Assembly (NCBI RefSeq): GCF_016464625.1
Contig: NZ_JAEAGO010000001.1
Coordinates: 434,001-498,000 of the forward strand
DNA length: 64,000 nt
Direction of reading: 5' to 3'
Source of the DNA: Penaeicola halotolerans
GTDB taxonomy: Bacteria > Bacteroidota > Bacteroidia > Cytophagales > Cyclobacteriaceae
Shown: in pieces, positions 1 through 9,837 of the stretch
Layout: every line of letters starts with the position of its first letter
Position numbering within the stretch: position 1 is the first letter of the stretch
Position numbers and translations under genes: made by a program
The notes under the pieces: generated by a model
The model's database searches: none
What the model was told of the DNA's origin: nothing
What the model saw: the letters and a program-made list of their open reading frames with translations, nothing else

Positions 1-286
1 ATATACAATCGTAGAGACGACCTACAGGGCGTCACCGTTGATGGTCATCATCCTATCATTCATGTATTCGTGGCTAAGCATTCTGCTACAAATGAATATT
101 TCTCCCTATTAATTAGATGAACCCAAATCTTTGGGATAGTATCTCTTGCCTTAACAGATCCTTTTGCGATAGAGGAATTTTTTAAACAAGCAGCATTGAC
201 GCTCAGTGCCATTTGCTTGACCGTCACTGTAAAAGACCGCATCTCTTTCTCTCCATTTCCATGAAAATATCCCAAAATAGCTTAAA
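1..286. other. Window edge, no gene assigned
   Basis: I find no gene I can support here. Two forward frames run open into the window from the left edge and stop at bases 108 and 118-120. Either could be the tail of an upstream gene, but both are too short to identify. Two overlapping minus-strand frames of 65 and 71 codons have no recognisable composition and probably mean nothing. A short perfect inverted repeat (CCCAAA-TC-TTTGGG) lies at 122-135. I see no cobalamin box, although the next gene encodes a B12 enzyme. Confidence 0.5.
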
Positions 287-317
287 TTCGCAAGCGGAAT
301 GATGGTGCATATACTTG
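287..317 (+). promoter_or_regulatory. Candidate Bacteroidota promoter for icmF
   Basis: TTCG at 287-290 and TATACTTG at 310-317 are separated by exactly 19 bases. Each differs by one base from the Bacteroidota -33 (TTTG) and -7 (TAnnTTTG) boxes. Transcription would start near 323, downstream of the far-upstream ATG at 299. This favours translation from the ATG at 353. The match is by eye only. Confidence 0.4.
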
Positions 318-352
318 TGCCAAATCGCCTTTTGTTCAAAAAACCCAAATAT

Positions 353-3300
353 ATGTCAACTGTCAGTACGGAAGTTTACAAACCCAAAAATCACATCAGA
401 ATAGTCACTGCGGCCTCCCTTTTTGATGGGCATGACGCTGCGATCAATATCATGAGAAGGATCATTCAAGCCACTGGCTGTGAGGTGATTCACTTGGGTC
501 ACAATCGCTCTGCTCAGGAGATCGTAGCCTGTGCTATCCAAGAAGATGCCCAAGCAATTGCGATCACTTCTTATCAGGGTGGTCACGTAGAGTTTTTTAA
601 ATACATCCATGATCTACTAGCAGAGAAAGGTTGCGGTCACGTCAAGATATTTGGCGGTGGAGGCGGTACCATCCTTCCCGAAGAGATCAAAGAACTACAT
701 GCTTATGGCATCACCCGCATCTACTCGCCAGATGATGGACGCGCTATGGGTCTCCAAGGCATGATCAATGACCTCATCGAAAAATGTGACTTCCCCGTGG
801 GTGAAAAACTCAATGGAGAGATCAAGCACCTGACAGAAAAAGAACAAAAATCTATCGCTAGGATCATCTCTGCTGCAGAAAACTTCCCTGAACTCTCTAA
901 GCCAGTCCTCACAGAAGTTAGAGAAATGGCTACGAAAGTGAAAACTCCTGTGCTCGGTATCACAGGTACGGGTGGGGCGGGTAAGTCCTCTTTAGTAGAT
1001 GAGTTGGTTAGAAGATTTTTAATTGACTTTAAAGATAAAAACATTGCCATCATCTCAGTAGACCCATCCAAGCGTAAGACGGGTGGTGCACTCCTAGGAG
1101 ATAGGATCCGCATGAATGCCATCAACAATGAGCGCGTGTACATGCGTTCTTTGGCTACGAGACAGTCCAACTTGGCCCTTTCTCGCTATGTGCAAGATGC
1201 CGTGGAGATCGTCAAGGCAGCCAATTTTGACCTGATCATTCTAGAGACTTCAGGGATCGGCCAGTCTGATACAGAGATCATCGAACACTCTGACATGTCC
1301 CTCTATGTGATGACGCCAGAATATGGGGCGGCCACACAGCTAGAGAAGATCGACATGCTGGACTTTGCTGATGTCATTGCTCTCAATAAGTTTGACAAAA
1401 GAGGCGCCTTAGATGCCCTAAGAGATGTGAAGAAGCAGTACAAGCGTAACCACAACCTCTGGGAGATAGCAGATGAAGACATTCCTGTCTTCGGTACCAT
1501 CGCTTCACAGTTCAACGATCCAGGGATGAACCGCCTCTACAAGGCTATCATGGATACCTTAGTAGCCAAGACAGGTGCAGACTTGAAATCTAACTTTACC
1601 ATCTCTAATGAGATGTCGGAAAAGGTCTACATCATCCCCCCAAATAGAACGAGATACCTCTCTGAGATCACAGAGAACAATAGAAATTATGATAAGTGGG
1701 TTCAAGAGCAAGCGCAAATCGCCCAGAAGCTCTACAGTATCCAACAGGCCAAAGAGGCCATCAAAGGCACTAAAGTAGCCGATGCAGACAGGCTGATCAA
1801 AGAACTGGAGGAAGTCTATGAGCAAGTGGCTTTGGACTTAGATCCTCGCAACATGAAGCTACTCGAAGAATGGCCAAGCAAAGTGCAACGCTACAAGGAT
1901 GAATACTTTGTCTTCCAAGTGCGTGGCAAAGAGATCAAAGTCAAGACTTTCCACGAATCGCTTTCACATAGCAAGATTCCAAAGGTCAGCTTACCAACTT
2001 ATGAGGCTTGGGGTGATTTATTGAAATGGTCTTTAAAAGAAAACGTACCAGGTGAATTCCCTTATACAGCTGGGGTATTTCCATTCAAGCGTGAAGGAGA
2101 AGATCCTACCCGTATGTTTGCGGGAGAGGGTGGTCCTGAGCGTACCAACAAGCGTTTTCACTATGTTTCTAAGGAATTACCAGCCAAGCGTCTTTCTACG
2201 GCCTTTGACTCAGTGACGCTCTATGGAGAAGATCCTGATTACAGACCAGATATCTATGGTAAAATCGGTAACTCAGGCGTGAGCATTTGTTGCTTAGATG
2301 ATGCTAAGAAGCTTTACTCTGGCTTTAATCTAGCCGATCCTTTGACGTCCGTATCCATGACGATCAACGGACCTGCTGCCACTATAGCGGCCTATTTCAT
2401 GAATGCTGCTATCGACCAACAGTGTGAGTTGTATATCAAAGAAAATGGCTTAGAGAAAGAAGTAGAGGCTAAAATAGCTAAGATTTATAAAGAAAAAGGG
2501 GTGCCACGTCCAGTTTACAATGGGACTTTGCCAGAAGGCAATGACGGACTGGGACTGATGCTTCTCGGAGTGACAGGTGATCAGGTATTGCCTCAGGATG
2601 TCTATGAGCAGATCAAGGCGAATACTTTGACCAAAGTCAGAGGAACGGTACAGGCAGATATCTTGAAAGAAGACCAAGCACAGAACACTTGTATCTTCTC
2701 TACGGAGTTTTCTCTTCGTGTGATGGGAGACGTGCAGCAGTACTTCATCGACCACAAGGTGCGTAACTTCTACTCGGTATCCATCTCTGGCTATCACATC
2801 GCAGAGGCAGGTGCCAATCCGATCACACAGCTGGCCTTGACTCTGTCTAATGGCTTTACATTCGTAGAGTACTACGTGTCTAGAGGCATGCACATAGACC
2901 AGTTTGCACCTAACCTATCCTTCTTCTTCTCCAATGGAGTAGATCCTGAATATGCAGTGATTGGACGTGTAGCGAGAAGAATCTGGGCCAAGGCCATGAA
3001 GCTAAAGTATGGGGCGAATGAGCGCTCTCAAATGCTCAAGTACCACATCCAAACATCTGGTAGGTCACTACACGCACAGGAGATCGACTTCAACGATATC
3101 CGTACGACATTACAGGCGCTTTATGCCATCTATGACAACTGTAACTCACTGCATACCAATGCTTATGATGAGGCAATCACTACGCCTACTGAGGAGTCGG
3201 TGAGACGTGCCATGGCCATTCAGTTGATTATCAATAAGGAGCTAGGTTTGACCAAAAATGAAAACCCGATCCAAGGGGCTTTCATCATAGAGGAATTGAC

Positions 3301-3739
3301 TGACTTGGTGGAGGAAGCTGTTTACGAGGAGTTTGATCGCTTGACAGAGCGTGGAGGCGTACTCGGTGCGATGGAGACCATGTATCAGCGTGGCAAGATC
3401 CAGGAAGAAAGCTTGCACTATGAGATGCTCAAGCATACAGGAGAGTTTCCGATCATTGGGGTCAACACTTTCCTATCTTCCAAAGGTTCACCTACTGTCA
3501 CGCCAGGGGAGGTCATCCGTGCGACTCAAGAAGAGAAAGAGCAGCAAATCCAAACAGTACAAAACCTGCACAAAGGAAATGCGCAAATGGCGGAAGAGTG
3601 GTTGCGCACTTTGCAGCAGCGAGCGATTCAGAATCAAAACATCTTTGAAGCATTGATGGAAGCCGCTAAGTACTGTTCATTAGGACAGATCACCAATGCC
3701 CTCTTTGAGGTAGGTGGTCAGTACCGTAGAAATATGTAA
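353..3739 (+). CDS. icmF: Fused isobutyryl-CoA mutase IcmF
   Basis: This is a single-chain adenosylcobalamin enzyme that interconverts isobutyryl-CoA and n-butyryl-CoA. It joins a B12-binding domain, a MeaB-type GTPase chaperone and the mutase barrel (1128 residues from the chosen start). The N-terminus has the B12 motif with D25-G-H27, where His27 would be the lower axial ligand. A P-loop (GTGGAGKSS) lies near residues 205-214 and the guanine-recognition NKFD near 345. The mutase region begins at about 560. Two substrate-pocket positions point to isobutyryl-CoA: Phe in GVFPF (F576), where methylmalonyl-CoA mutase has Tyr, and Gln in AQNTC (Q777), where it has the carboxylate-binding Arg. I chose ATG 353 because homologues begin close to this point and because the candidate promoter lies downstream of the alternative ATG at 299. 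The gene ends at a hairpin and appears to be monocistronic. Confidence 0.95.
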   Translation: MSTVSTEVYKPKNHIRIVTAASLFDGHDAAINIMRRIIQATGCEVIHLGHNRSAQEIVACAIQEDAQAIAITSYQGGHVEFFKYIHDLLAEKGCGHVKIFGGGGGTILPEEIKELHAYGITRIYSPDDGRAMGLQGMINDLIEKCDFPVGEKLNGEIKHLTEKEQKSIARIISAAENFPELSKPVLTEVREMATKVKTPVLGITGTGGAGKSSLVDELVRRFLIDFKDKNIAIISVDPSKRKTGGALLGDRIRMNAINNERVYMRSLATRQSNLALSRYVQDAVEIVKAANFDLIILETSGIGQSDTEIIEHSDMSLYVMTPEYGAATQLEKIDMLDFADVIALNKFDKRGALDALRDVKKQYKRNHNLWEIADEDIPVFGTIASQFNDPGMNRLYKAIMDTLVAKTGADLKSNFTISNEMSEKVYIIPPNRTRYLSEITENNRNYDKWVQEQAQIAQKLYSIQQAKEAIKGTKVADADRLIKELEEVYEQVALDLDPRNMKLLEEWPSKVQRYKDEYFVFQVRGKEIKVKTFHESLSHSKIPKVSLPTYEAWGDLLKWSLKENVPGEFPYTAGVFPFKREGEDPTRMFAGEGGPERTNKRFHYVSKELPAKRLSTAFDSVTLYGEDPDYRPDIYGKIGNSGVSICCLDDAKKLYSGFNLADPLTSVSMTINGPAATIAAYFMNAAIDQQCELYIKENGLEKEVEAKIAKIYKEKGVPRPVYNGTLPEGNDGLGLMLLGVTGDQVLPQDVYEQIKANTLTKVRGTVQADILKEDQAQNTCIFSTEFSLRVMGDVQQYFIDHKVRNFYSVSISGYHIAEAGANPITQLALTLSNGFTFVEYYVSRGMHIDQFAPNLSFFFSNGVDPEYAVIGRVARRIWAKAMKLKYGANERSQMLKYHIQTSGRSLHAQEIDFNDIRTTLQALYAIYDNCNSLHTNAYDEAITTPTEESVRRAMAIQLIINKELGLTKNENPIQGAFIIEELTDLVEEAVYEEFDRLTERGGVLGAMETMYQRGKIQEESLHYEMLKHTGEFPIIGVNTFLSSKGSPTVTPGEVIRATQEEKEQQIQTVQNLHKGNAQMAEEWLRTLQQRAIQNQNIFEALMEAAKYCSLGQITNALFEVGGQYRRNM

Positions 3740-3748
3740 TCAACAACC

Positions 3749-3782
3749 GCATCTCTTCAGTCTATGAGGAGATGCTTCTTAT
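3749..3782 (+). terminator. Likely terminator after icmF
   Basis: An 11-bp stem with one G-T wobble (GCATCTCTTCA / TGAGGAGATGC) and a 5-base loop lies ten bases after the icmF stop. A short T-rich run (TTCTTAT) follows. The T-tract is weak, so partial read-through into the OsmC gene is possible. Confidence 0.55.
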
Positions 3783-3791
3783 ATCCATACC

Positions 3792-4202
3792 ATGATCCAA
3801 AAGAAGGTAAACGTTCGCATGAAGGCCGACTATGAATGGGAGGCTATCAATGAAACTGGCAATGCTGTATCCATAGATATGTATGCAGGTGCAGAGAAGA
3901 AGGCGCAGTCACCCATGGAGCTTTTGCTATCGGCTGTCTCAGCCTGTGCCGCAGTAGATATGGTACAGATGATGAAGAAAAAGCGTAGGACGGTGCAAGA
4001 CCTTCAGATAGAGACGGTGGGCAATCGTCAGGAAGACTATCCGCAGTATTACCAATCAATTCACATGCATTTTGTACTCTTTTCACCTGATGCTACTGCT
4101 GAGGAGTTTGAGAAAGTTGTCAAACTATCAGTGGAGAAATATTGCTCTGTATCGGCTTCTTTGCGTTCAGAGATCACTTTTAGCTGTGAGGTAAAGGCAT
4201 GA
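3792..4202 (+). CDS. OsmC family protein
   Basis: This is a small cytoplasmic protein of the OsmC/Ohr superfamily, whose members reduce organic hydroperoxides through two cysteines. At 136 residues it has the usual family length. The two expected cysteines are present: C52 in SAVSACAA, on the central helix, and C118 in KYCSVS. The helix preceding C52 carries the typical SPMELLLSAV context. The sequence looks closer to the YhfA-like branch than to classical Ohr, so true peroxidase activity is uncertain. The stop codon overlaps the start of the next gene by four bases (ATGA), which suggests translational coupling to that small gene. Confidence 0.88.
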   Translation: MIQKKVNVRMKADYEWEAINETGNAVSIDMYAGAEKKAQSPMELLLSAVSACAAVDMVQMMKKKRRTVQDLQIETVGNRQEDYPQYYQSIHMHFVLFSPDATAEEFEKVVKLSVEKYCSVSASLRSEITFSCEVKA

Positions 4203-4441
4203 GAGTCGTCAGAGAGTTGAGCAAAGAGGATATCAAAATCACTATTTTCAATTGGAATAGTAAGTACCTCCTCAAGTTTGAACAGGGGATGATCGAGCAG
4301 ACGTATAAGGTCAGTGAGTTTGATGTGATCTCGGATGAAGATTTGGATGCAGTCATTCAGGATTCGGATTTTTGGGAGGGGGTCAAAAAGCGTTTTGATC
4401 AAATGCACCAAGATTTGAGAAATGTCATGATCAAAATTTAG
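4199..4441 (+). CDS. Small protein of unknown function, coupled to OsmC
   Basis: I do not recognise this 80-residue protein. It has no signal peptide, membrane segment or cysteine, and it is fairly acidic and soluble (charged patches such as ISDEDLDAVI and DFWEGVKK). Support for a real gene comes from the ATGA overlap with the OsmC gene, from codon use like its neighbours, and from ordinary protein composition. It probably shares a transcript with the OsmC gene. A role as a partner of that protein is only inferred from position. Confidence 0.7.
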   Translation: MRVVRELSKEDIKITIFNWNSKYLLKFEQGMIEQTYKVSEFDVISDEDLDAVIQDSDFWEGVKKRFDQMHQDLRNVMIKI

Positions 4442-4492
4442 TATTTGGTATTTTTCAGCACTTTTATTACATTTCTGCTATACAAGGTAGAT

Positions 4493-5494
4493 ATGCGTAA
4501 ACTTTTCTTTTTTGCAGGGGCTTTTCTATTCTTTTCTTGTGGTGAAAACCTTGACAATGAATCGCTTATAGCGGAGCAATCCCTTCGTGTCGCCCAACTG
4601 TCTGAGGATATCTCTAAAGATTTTCTCGCCATGGAATCCCTCATGCAGCAGTTTCAGACAGCAGTATCTTACTGCTATGAAAATCAAAATGATATCTTAA
4701 CACAAGTGGATGCTTCAAGCTACAAATTATCCGACTCCGGTATCATGTATAAAGATAGTATCGCTGACAATGAGGCTGCGCTTTATGTCAGTGGGGTGGT
4801 GCCCATCACGCCAGCAGTCAAGCGTGCAGTATATTTTACAGAAGCTTTGGATAGTACCATTGTCCGTTTGGTCAATAGCAGTCCAGTAATCGTGCAGGCT
4901 TACTACAATGACGCCAACTCTCTCAATAGAATCTATCCGCCTTTTGATGTGCTCTCTCAGTATGAGCCTAAAATGGATATCCCCTCATACAATTTTTATT
5001 ATTTGGCAGATGAGACTAATAATCCAGAGCGTAAGATCGTTTGGGTTTCCGAGCCATACATCGATCCAGCAGGAAGAGGATGGATGGTTTCCTGTATAGG
5101 GCCTGTCTATCATGAAGACAAAATGGTGGGCGTGCCAGGACTAGACCTGACGGTAAATGCGATAGTAGATAAATACCTCAAAGCGGCAACTGACGTAATC
5201 ATATTAGATCAAACAGGTACTGTAGTAGCGGCATCAGAAAAAGCCCTCAATCTATTCTCTTTACCACCGCTCATCAATCATCGCTACTCAGAGACGATCA
5301 AAAGTGATAGCTTTAGAAAGGATGACTTTAATCTGAAGAATAGTAAAAGTAGGGAGATCAGAAATGTGTTTGATCAAATGCAAGATGGGCAGGAAAGTGG
5401 GCGTTTTACGGAGAATAATAAAGCTTATGCCTACGTCATGAGTAAGATATCTCTCTTAGGCTGGTATGTAGTCGGTGTGCAAGAACTCAAATAA
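4493..5494 (+). CDS. Cache-domain lipoprotein (solo sensor)
   Basis: This protein of 333 residues from the chosen start has a lipoprotein signal peptide ending FLFFSC, so Cys20 would be lipidated and the protein held at the periplasmic face or outer membrane. The rest resembles a double Cache ligand-binding domain: a long N-terminal helix, then a PAS-like sheet with WVSEPYIDP, GVPGLDLTV and a final strand GWYVVGVQE. It has no transmembrane helix, kinase or output domain. ATG 4493 is chosen because it starts the signal peptide directly; the upstream ATG 4445 would add a run without that pattern. The gene ends three bases before the next gene, a hybrid histidine kinase, so it may detect a ligand for that kinase. 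The Cache call rests on motif shape only. Confidence 0.75.
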   Translation: MRKLFFFAGAFLFFSCGENLDNESLIAEQSLRVAQLSEDISKDFLAMESLMQQFQTAVSYCYENQNDILTQVDASSYKLSDSGIMYKDSIADNEAALYVSGVVPITPAVKRAVYFTEALDSTIVRLVNSSPVIVQAYYNDANSLNRIYPPFDVLSQYEPKMDIPSYNFYYLADETNNPERKIVWVSEPYIDPAGRGWMVSCIGPVYHEDKMVGVPGLDLTVNAIVDKYLKAATDVIILDQTGTVVAASEKALNLFSLPPLINHRYSETIKSDSFRKDDFNLKNSKSREIRNVFDQMQDGQESGRFTENNKAYAYVMSKISLLGWYVVGVQELK

Positions 5495-5497
5495 TCA

Positions 5498-8392
5498 TTG
5501 AAAAAGGCTAGAGAAGTATTTAGGCGTTATTGGCTACTGTTTTCGGTGGTGCTATTGCTCTTGGTTGGCATGATAGGGCTATCTATTTATTTTTTCCGAA
5601 CCCTTGAAGATAATCTTGTAAAGTCTAGCACGAGTTTTTTGACCAATCAATCTCAGATCTGTGCAGATGCTTCGGCAAGGCAGTTTGATTTGTTTCTAGA
5701 TGAGCTCCAGTTTATAGCCAACGACTTTTCTCCATCTAATAGTAAACTAATTCAGGAAGACGAGTTGAGGCTCAAGCGTCTGATGAAGCGCTACCTGAGC
5801 TTAATCGACTCTGTAGTGGTATTACAATCACAGAATTTTAGTGCTTACGGGATCAATTCTACCAATTATATCTCGGAGAAATTTGGTGCTACTACCTCGA
5901 GCGTGGAGGAGATCAAAGCTTCCTTAAAGGCCCGAGACCCACAAAACTTCATTTTGACCCGTGTCATTACCGATGAGGCAAAGCGTTTTGAGGGGGTGAT
6001 GCTGTTGAGTTTGAATCCTGTAAATTTCTTGCAGGAAGAGTTTAACAAATACTATATCGGAGAGCGAAGCAGTAAAATCATCTGTAATCCCAATGTTTCA
6101 GATGAGGAAGCTTCTTTTATGATTACTAATCAGTTGACAGATTACCGACCATCTGAAGAGCTTCGTGAGCTCATCAAAACAGATATTTTAAATGGACTAA
6201 AGGGGCTCAATAAAGGTAGTTTTGATTATCAAGGAAAGAAAGTGACCGGTTATGCTGCCCATTTTCCGGTTACCTTTTATGAGGTAGGAGCACGTTATGG
6301 GGTGGTGTTTATTTATGATGAAAAGGGCATCCTAGACACTGTCAATGAGAGTTTCTACAGTATCATCATCATGGTGAGTGTGATCATATCTCTCATTCTA
6401 TCTTTATTTATCTACTTTTTTTTAAGAATCAGTCGCGCCAATGAGCAACTGACCCAAAAGACCAATGACCTAGATGACCTAGTGCGCAATCAGCGTCTCC
6501 TTTTGCAGCATTCCAATGGATTCATCTTCCGCCATGACCAAGACGGTAACATGCTTTTTGTGTCCGATGACTTGAAAAATATCTTGGGCTATGAGCCAGC
6601 GGACTATCTGGTCAATGATAAAAAGTACCTCACCGATCATCCGATCAATAGGATCATCTTTGACGAGGAAATGCAGACTGGCTTTAAGAAGGGGCAAGAG
6701 TTCATGGGTTATATGGTCGAGATGCGCCACCGAGATGGTCATCCAGTGATGCTAGAAGTCTTAGCCAGACGAATGGGCGATCTGACTAGAAAGCAGTATC
6801 AAGTCTTAGGTGTCGCCAAGAATATTACCGAAAAGTACCGAGCTGAGCAAGATCTCATCGCTAGTGAGTCACGCTATAAAAATATCCTCAATAGCTTACC
6901 TGATATTATTTTCCTCAATGACAAAGAGGGGAGGTACATTGACTTCCACGTGCCAGAGGGTTTTGATCTGTATGAAAAGCCAGAAGAGTCTATAGGTAAG
7001 ACCCTGCTCGATGTGCTCCCATTTCCGATCAATGTCAAATTAAATGAGGCATTCATCAAAGCTTATGATACTGGTAAACTACAAACAATAGACTTTAGCT
7101 TACCGATCAAGGGTGTCAATCGCTACTTTGAGGCGCGCTTTATGAAATTGGATGATGATCGTGTGATCACTATCTCTAGGGATATCACGGCTAAAAAGCT
7201 TTGGGAAAATGGACTCAAAGAAGCTAAAGAAGCTGCTGAAGCTGCCACTAAAGCCAAGTCCGAATTCCTAGCTACCATGAGTCACGAGATACGTACCCCA
7301 ATGAATGGACTCATCGGGATGATCAGCTTACTTGAGGAAACGCGTTTGGATAAGATCCAAAGGGACTTTGTGGATACTATGCGACTGAGCGGGGAGTCAT
7401 TACTCAACATCATCAATGACATCTTGGACTTCTCTAAAATAGAAGCTGGTAAACTACATTTTGATGAGAAAACTATCCTGATACATAAGTTTCTAGAGGA
7501 GAGTGTGCAGATCATCAAGGTACAAGCTGATAAGAAAGGCATCGAGATGAGCTTAGAAATGGATCCTCAGGTGCCTTATGTGATCAAAACTGACCCTACA
7601 AAGTTGCGTCAGATCCTTATCAACTTACTGGGTAATGCGGTGAAGTTCACAGACAAAGGATCAGTCAGACTCAAAGTATCTCTTGATTCAAAAATAGAGG
7701 ATAACCTCATCTTACTTTTTGAAGTGATTGATACAGGGATTGGTATTCCAGAAGATAAGTTGGATAGACTCTTCAAAGCCTTCTCTCAAGTGGATTCATC
7801 CACCACTAGAAACTACGGAGGAACTGGGCTAGGTCTAGCGATATCGGCTAAGCTGGCGGAGTTTTTAGGAGGGGGCTTCCAAGTCAAAAGTACACCTGGA
7901 GAGGGAAGTGTTTTCTCTTTTAGTATCATAGGTACTGCTGTATCAGAGAGTGAATGGGAGCAAGAGCAGCCTGTAGAATTGGCCACAGAAGAGGGGATGT
8001 TCTCTGATAAATATCCATTCAAGATACTTTTGGTAGAGGACAATGCTATCAATCAAAAGCTCATGGTTACCATGTTTCAGCACTTAGGCTATCAAGTAGA
8101 CTTGGCTGAAAATGGTAAAGTAGCTACTGAGAAAATGCAACAGTCATTGTATGACCTTGTCTTTATGGACTTCCAAATGCCTGTCATGGATGGTATAGAA
8201 GCTACTGAGTTTATTCGTAAATCATTGAAGCTAGATACTTTTATAGTGGGCTTGTCAGCTAATATATTTAGAGAAGAGATAGACAAGGCCAAAGAGGCAG
8301 GCATCAATGACTACATAGCCAAGCCTATCAAGATTCAAACCCTTAGAGATAAGCTTATTCAGTATATGAAGCTGTTAGGTCAACAGTCATAA
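5498..8392 (+). CDS. Membrane hybrid sensor histidine kinase
   Basis: This is a 964-residue two-component hybrid kinase. It has one N-terminal transmembrane helix (about 11-32), a periplasmic sensor of about 250 residues, a second helix (about 288-308), two PAS domains (from about 330 and 455), a HisKA dimerisation domain with H596 in MSHEIRTP, an HATPase domain with GTGLGLAI, and a C-terminal receiver with phospho-acceptor D891 in MDFQMP. Translation appears to start at TTG 5498, since this is the first start with the expected positively charged N-terminus before the helix. It lies three bases after the Cache lipoprotein gene and surely shares its transcript. No DNA-binding output domain is present and no separate response regulator is adjacent, so the signal must pass to a distant partner. 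A convergent terminator follows. Confidence 0.93.
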   Translation: MKKAREVFRRYWLLFSVVLLLLVGMIGLSIYFFRTLEDNLVKSSTSFLTNQSQICADASARQFDLFLDELQFIANDFSPSNSKLIQEDELRLKRLMKRYLSLIDSVVVLQSQNFSAYGINSTNYISEKFGATTSSVEEIKASLKARDPQNFILTRVITDEAKRFEGVMLLSLNPVNFLQEEFNKYYIGERSSKIICNPNVSDEEASFMITNQLTDYRPSEELRELIKTDILNGLKGLNKGSFDYQGKKVTGYAAHFPVTFYEVGARYGVVFIYDEKGILDTVNESFYSIIIMVSVIISLILSLFIYFFLRISRANEQLTQKTNDLDDLVRNQRLLLQHSNGFIFRHDQDGNMLFVSDDLKNILGYEPADYLVNDKKYLTDHPINRIIFDEEMQTGFKKGQEFMGYMVEMRHRDGHPVMLEVLARRMGDLTRKQYQVLGVAKNITEKYRAEQDLIASESRYKNILNSLPDIIFLNDKEGRYIDFHVPEGFDLYEKPEESIGKTLLDVLPFPINVKLNEAFIKAYDTGKLQTIDFSLPIKGVNRYFEARFMKLDDDRVITISRDITAKKLWENGLKEAKEAAEAATKAKSEFLATMSHEIRTPMNGLIGMISLLEETRLDKIQRDFVDTMRLSGESLLNIINDILDFSKIEAGKLHFDEKTILIHKFLEESVQIIKVQADKKGIEMSLEMDPQVPYVIKTDPTKLRQILINLLGNAVKFTDKGSVRLKVSLDSKIEDNLILLFEVIDTGIGIPEDKLDRLFKAFSQVDSSTTRNYGGTGLGLAISAKLAEFLGGGFQVKSTPGEGSVFSFSIIGTAVSESEWEQEQPVELATEEGMFSDKYPFKILLVEDNAINQKLMVTMFQHLGYQVDLAENGKVATEKMQQSLYDLVFMDFQMPVMDGIEATEFIRKSLKLDTFIVGLSANIFREEIDKAKEAGINDYIAKPIKIQTLRDKLIQYMKLLGQQS

Positions 8393-8397
8393 AAAAA

Positions 8398-8437
8398 AGC
8401 TATCAGATTTCTCCGATAGCTCTATTTCTATTTTTTT
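8398..8437. terminator. Bidirectional terminator between kinase and E2 genes
   Basis: A 7-bp stem (AGCTATC / GATAGCT) with a 10-base loop is flanked by an A-run on the left and a T-rich run on the right. It sits between convergent genes and can serve both. Confidence 0.7.
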
Positions 8438-8446
8438 AGATATTGA

Positions 8447-9757
8447 TTACAGTGGTGTATTGATATCAAATGCCTCTAGATAATCGGCTACTCTTCTGAC
8501 AAACATGCCACCCAAAGAGCCATCTACTACTCTGTGATCATAAGAGTGAGAAAGGAACATCTTGTGTCTCACTGCGATGACATCCCCTGTTTCCGTTTCG
8601 ATAACCGCTGGTTTCTTCACGATAGCGCCTACTGCCATGATTGCGACTTGTGGTTGCATGATGATCGGTGTACCCATCACATTACCAAATGAACCTACGT
8701 TTGAGACAGTGTATGTGCCTCCGCTGAGATCATCTGCTGTGAGTTTATTGATTCTAGCACGGTTGGCTAGGTCATTGACTTGTTTAGAGATGCCCTTCAA
8801 GTTGAGTTGATCCGCATTTTTGATTACAGGCACGATGAGGTTTCCAGATGGAAGGGCTACTGCCATACCCACATTGATTTGCTTTCTCTTGATGATCTTA
8901 TCTCCATCCACAGAGATATTGATCATTGGGAAATCCTTGATCGCCTTAGCAATGGCTTCGATGAAGAAAGGTGTGAAGGTGATCGGTTCGCCCTCTTTTT
9001 TCTTATACTCATCTTTGACTTTGTTTCTCCATAGTACAATATTGGTCACATCAGCCTCTACGAATGAGGTCACGTGTGGAGAGATACGCTTAGAGTCCAC
9101 CATTCGCTCAGCGATCATCTTGCGCATACGATCCATTTCCATGATTTCGTCACCTGCATTGATCGATACACTTACTTTAGGCGCAGGTGCCGCTGGAGCT
9201 GCTGTACTTGTAGTTGTAGGTGCTTTTGTGCTTGTAGCGTTTCCTCTGTTTTTGAGGTAAGCGATGATATCATTTTTAGTGACTCTATTATCCTTGCCAG
9301 TGCCAGGGATAGTCTCGAGTTCAGACATGCTGATGTTTTCCTCTTTAGCGATGCTCATGACTAGAGGAGAGTAGAATCTAGCGCCTTTTTCATTTCTAGG
9401 AGCATCTTCTTGCATCACTGCAGCGGTGAGACTTGGATTGACAGAAGCAGCGACTACTTCTTCTTTAGGACTAGGCTTTTCACTTGTGGCCTGAGGAGCT
9501 GCTGTGCTAGCGGCAGCATCAGTCTCTATTATCGCGATAGGAGCGCCTACTGCGACTACATCTCCTTCATTTGCAAGAATTTCTTTGAGTACGCCTGAAT
9601 GTAGGGCAGGTACTTCTGTATCTACCTTATCAGTAGCTACTTCTAGTACAGACTCATCTTGTTCGATCGTATCACCTACTTTCTTCAACCAAGTGAGTAC
9701 AGTGCCTTCCATGATGCTTTCACCCATCTTCGGCATCAACATTTCTACTAGTGCCAT
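8447..9757 (-). CDS. 2-oxoacid dehydrogenase complex E2 component
   Basis: This is the dihydrolipoamide acyltransferase core of a 2-oxoacid dehydrogenase complex, moving the acyl group from lipoyl-lysine to CoA. The order is a lipoyl domain (1-77, lipoyl lysine K44 in ATDKVD), an Ala/Pro/Thr-rich linker, a peripheral E1/E3-binding domain (about 130-170), a second linker rich in Ala, Thr and Pro, and the catalytic domain ending with H408 in DHRVVDG. The length of 436 residues is normal for a one-lipoyl E2. The sequence could belong to the branched-chain (BkdB-like) or another 2-oxoacid complex. E1 and E3 genes are not in the window, so the substrate cannot be fixed. The fairly isolated position is common in Bacteroidota. 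Confidence 0.93.
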   Translation of the reverse strand: MALVEMLMPKMGESIMEGTVLTWLKKVGDTIEQDESVLEVATDKVDTEVPALHSGVLKEILANEGDVVAVGAPIAIIETDAAASTAAPQATSEKPSPKEEVVAASVNPSLTAAVMQEDAPRNEKGARFYSPLVMSIAKEENISMSELETIPGTGKDNRVTKNDIIAYLKNRGNATSTKAPTTTSTAAPAAPAPKVSVSINAGDEIMEMDRMRKMIAERMVDSKRISPHVTSFVEADVTNIVLWRNKVKDEYKKKEGEPITFTPFFIEAIAKAIKDFPMINISVDGDKIIKRKQINVGMAVALPSGNLIVPVIKNADQLNLKGISKQVNDLANRARINKLTADDLSGGTYTVSNVGSFGNVMGTPIIMQPQVAIMAVGAIVKKPAVIETETGDVIAVRHKMFLSHSYDHRVVDGSLGGMFVRRVADYLEAFDINTPL

Positions 9758-9837
9758 ATCTTATAGATTATTTCTAATTATGCTAAATGGAGAAATTTAA
9801 TTCTAAATCTCACCATAAAAATATGTGTATTTAAAAT

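Noticed and set aside
60-348. Two minus-strand open frames of 65 and 71 codons upstream of icmF
   Set aside because: They overlap each other, lack family resemblance and lie across the candidate icmF promoter.
1-352. Possible cobalamin riboswitch before the B12 enzyme gene icmF
   Set aside because: I found no B12-box-like segment or suitable helices, and the candidate promoter leaves a leader of only about 30 bases.
721-1170. 149-codon open frame antisense to icmF
   Set aside because: It is a shadow of the conserved GTPase region; the icmF frame is certain.
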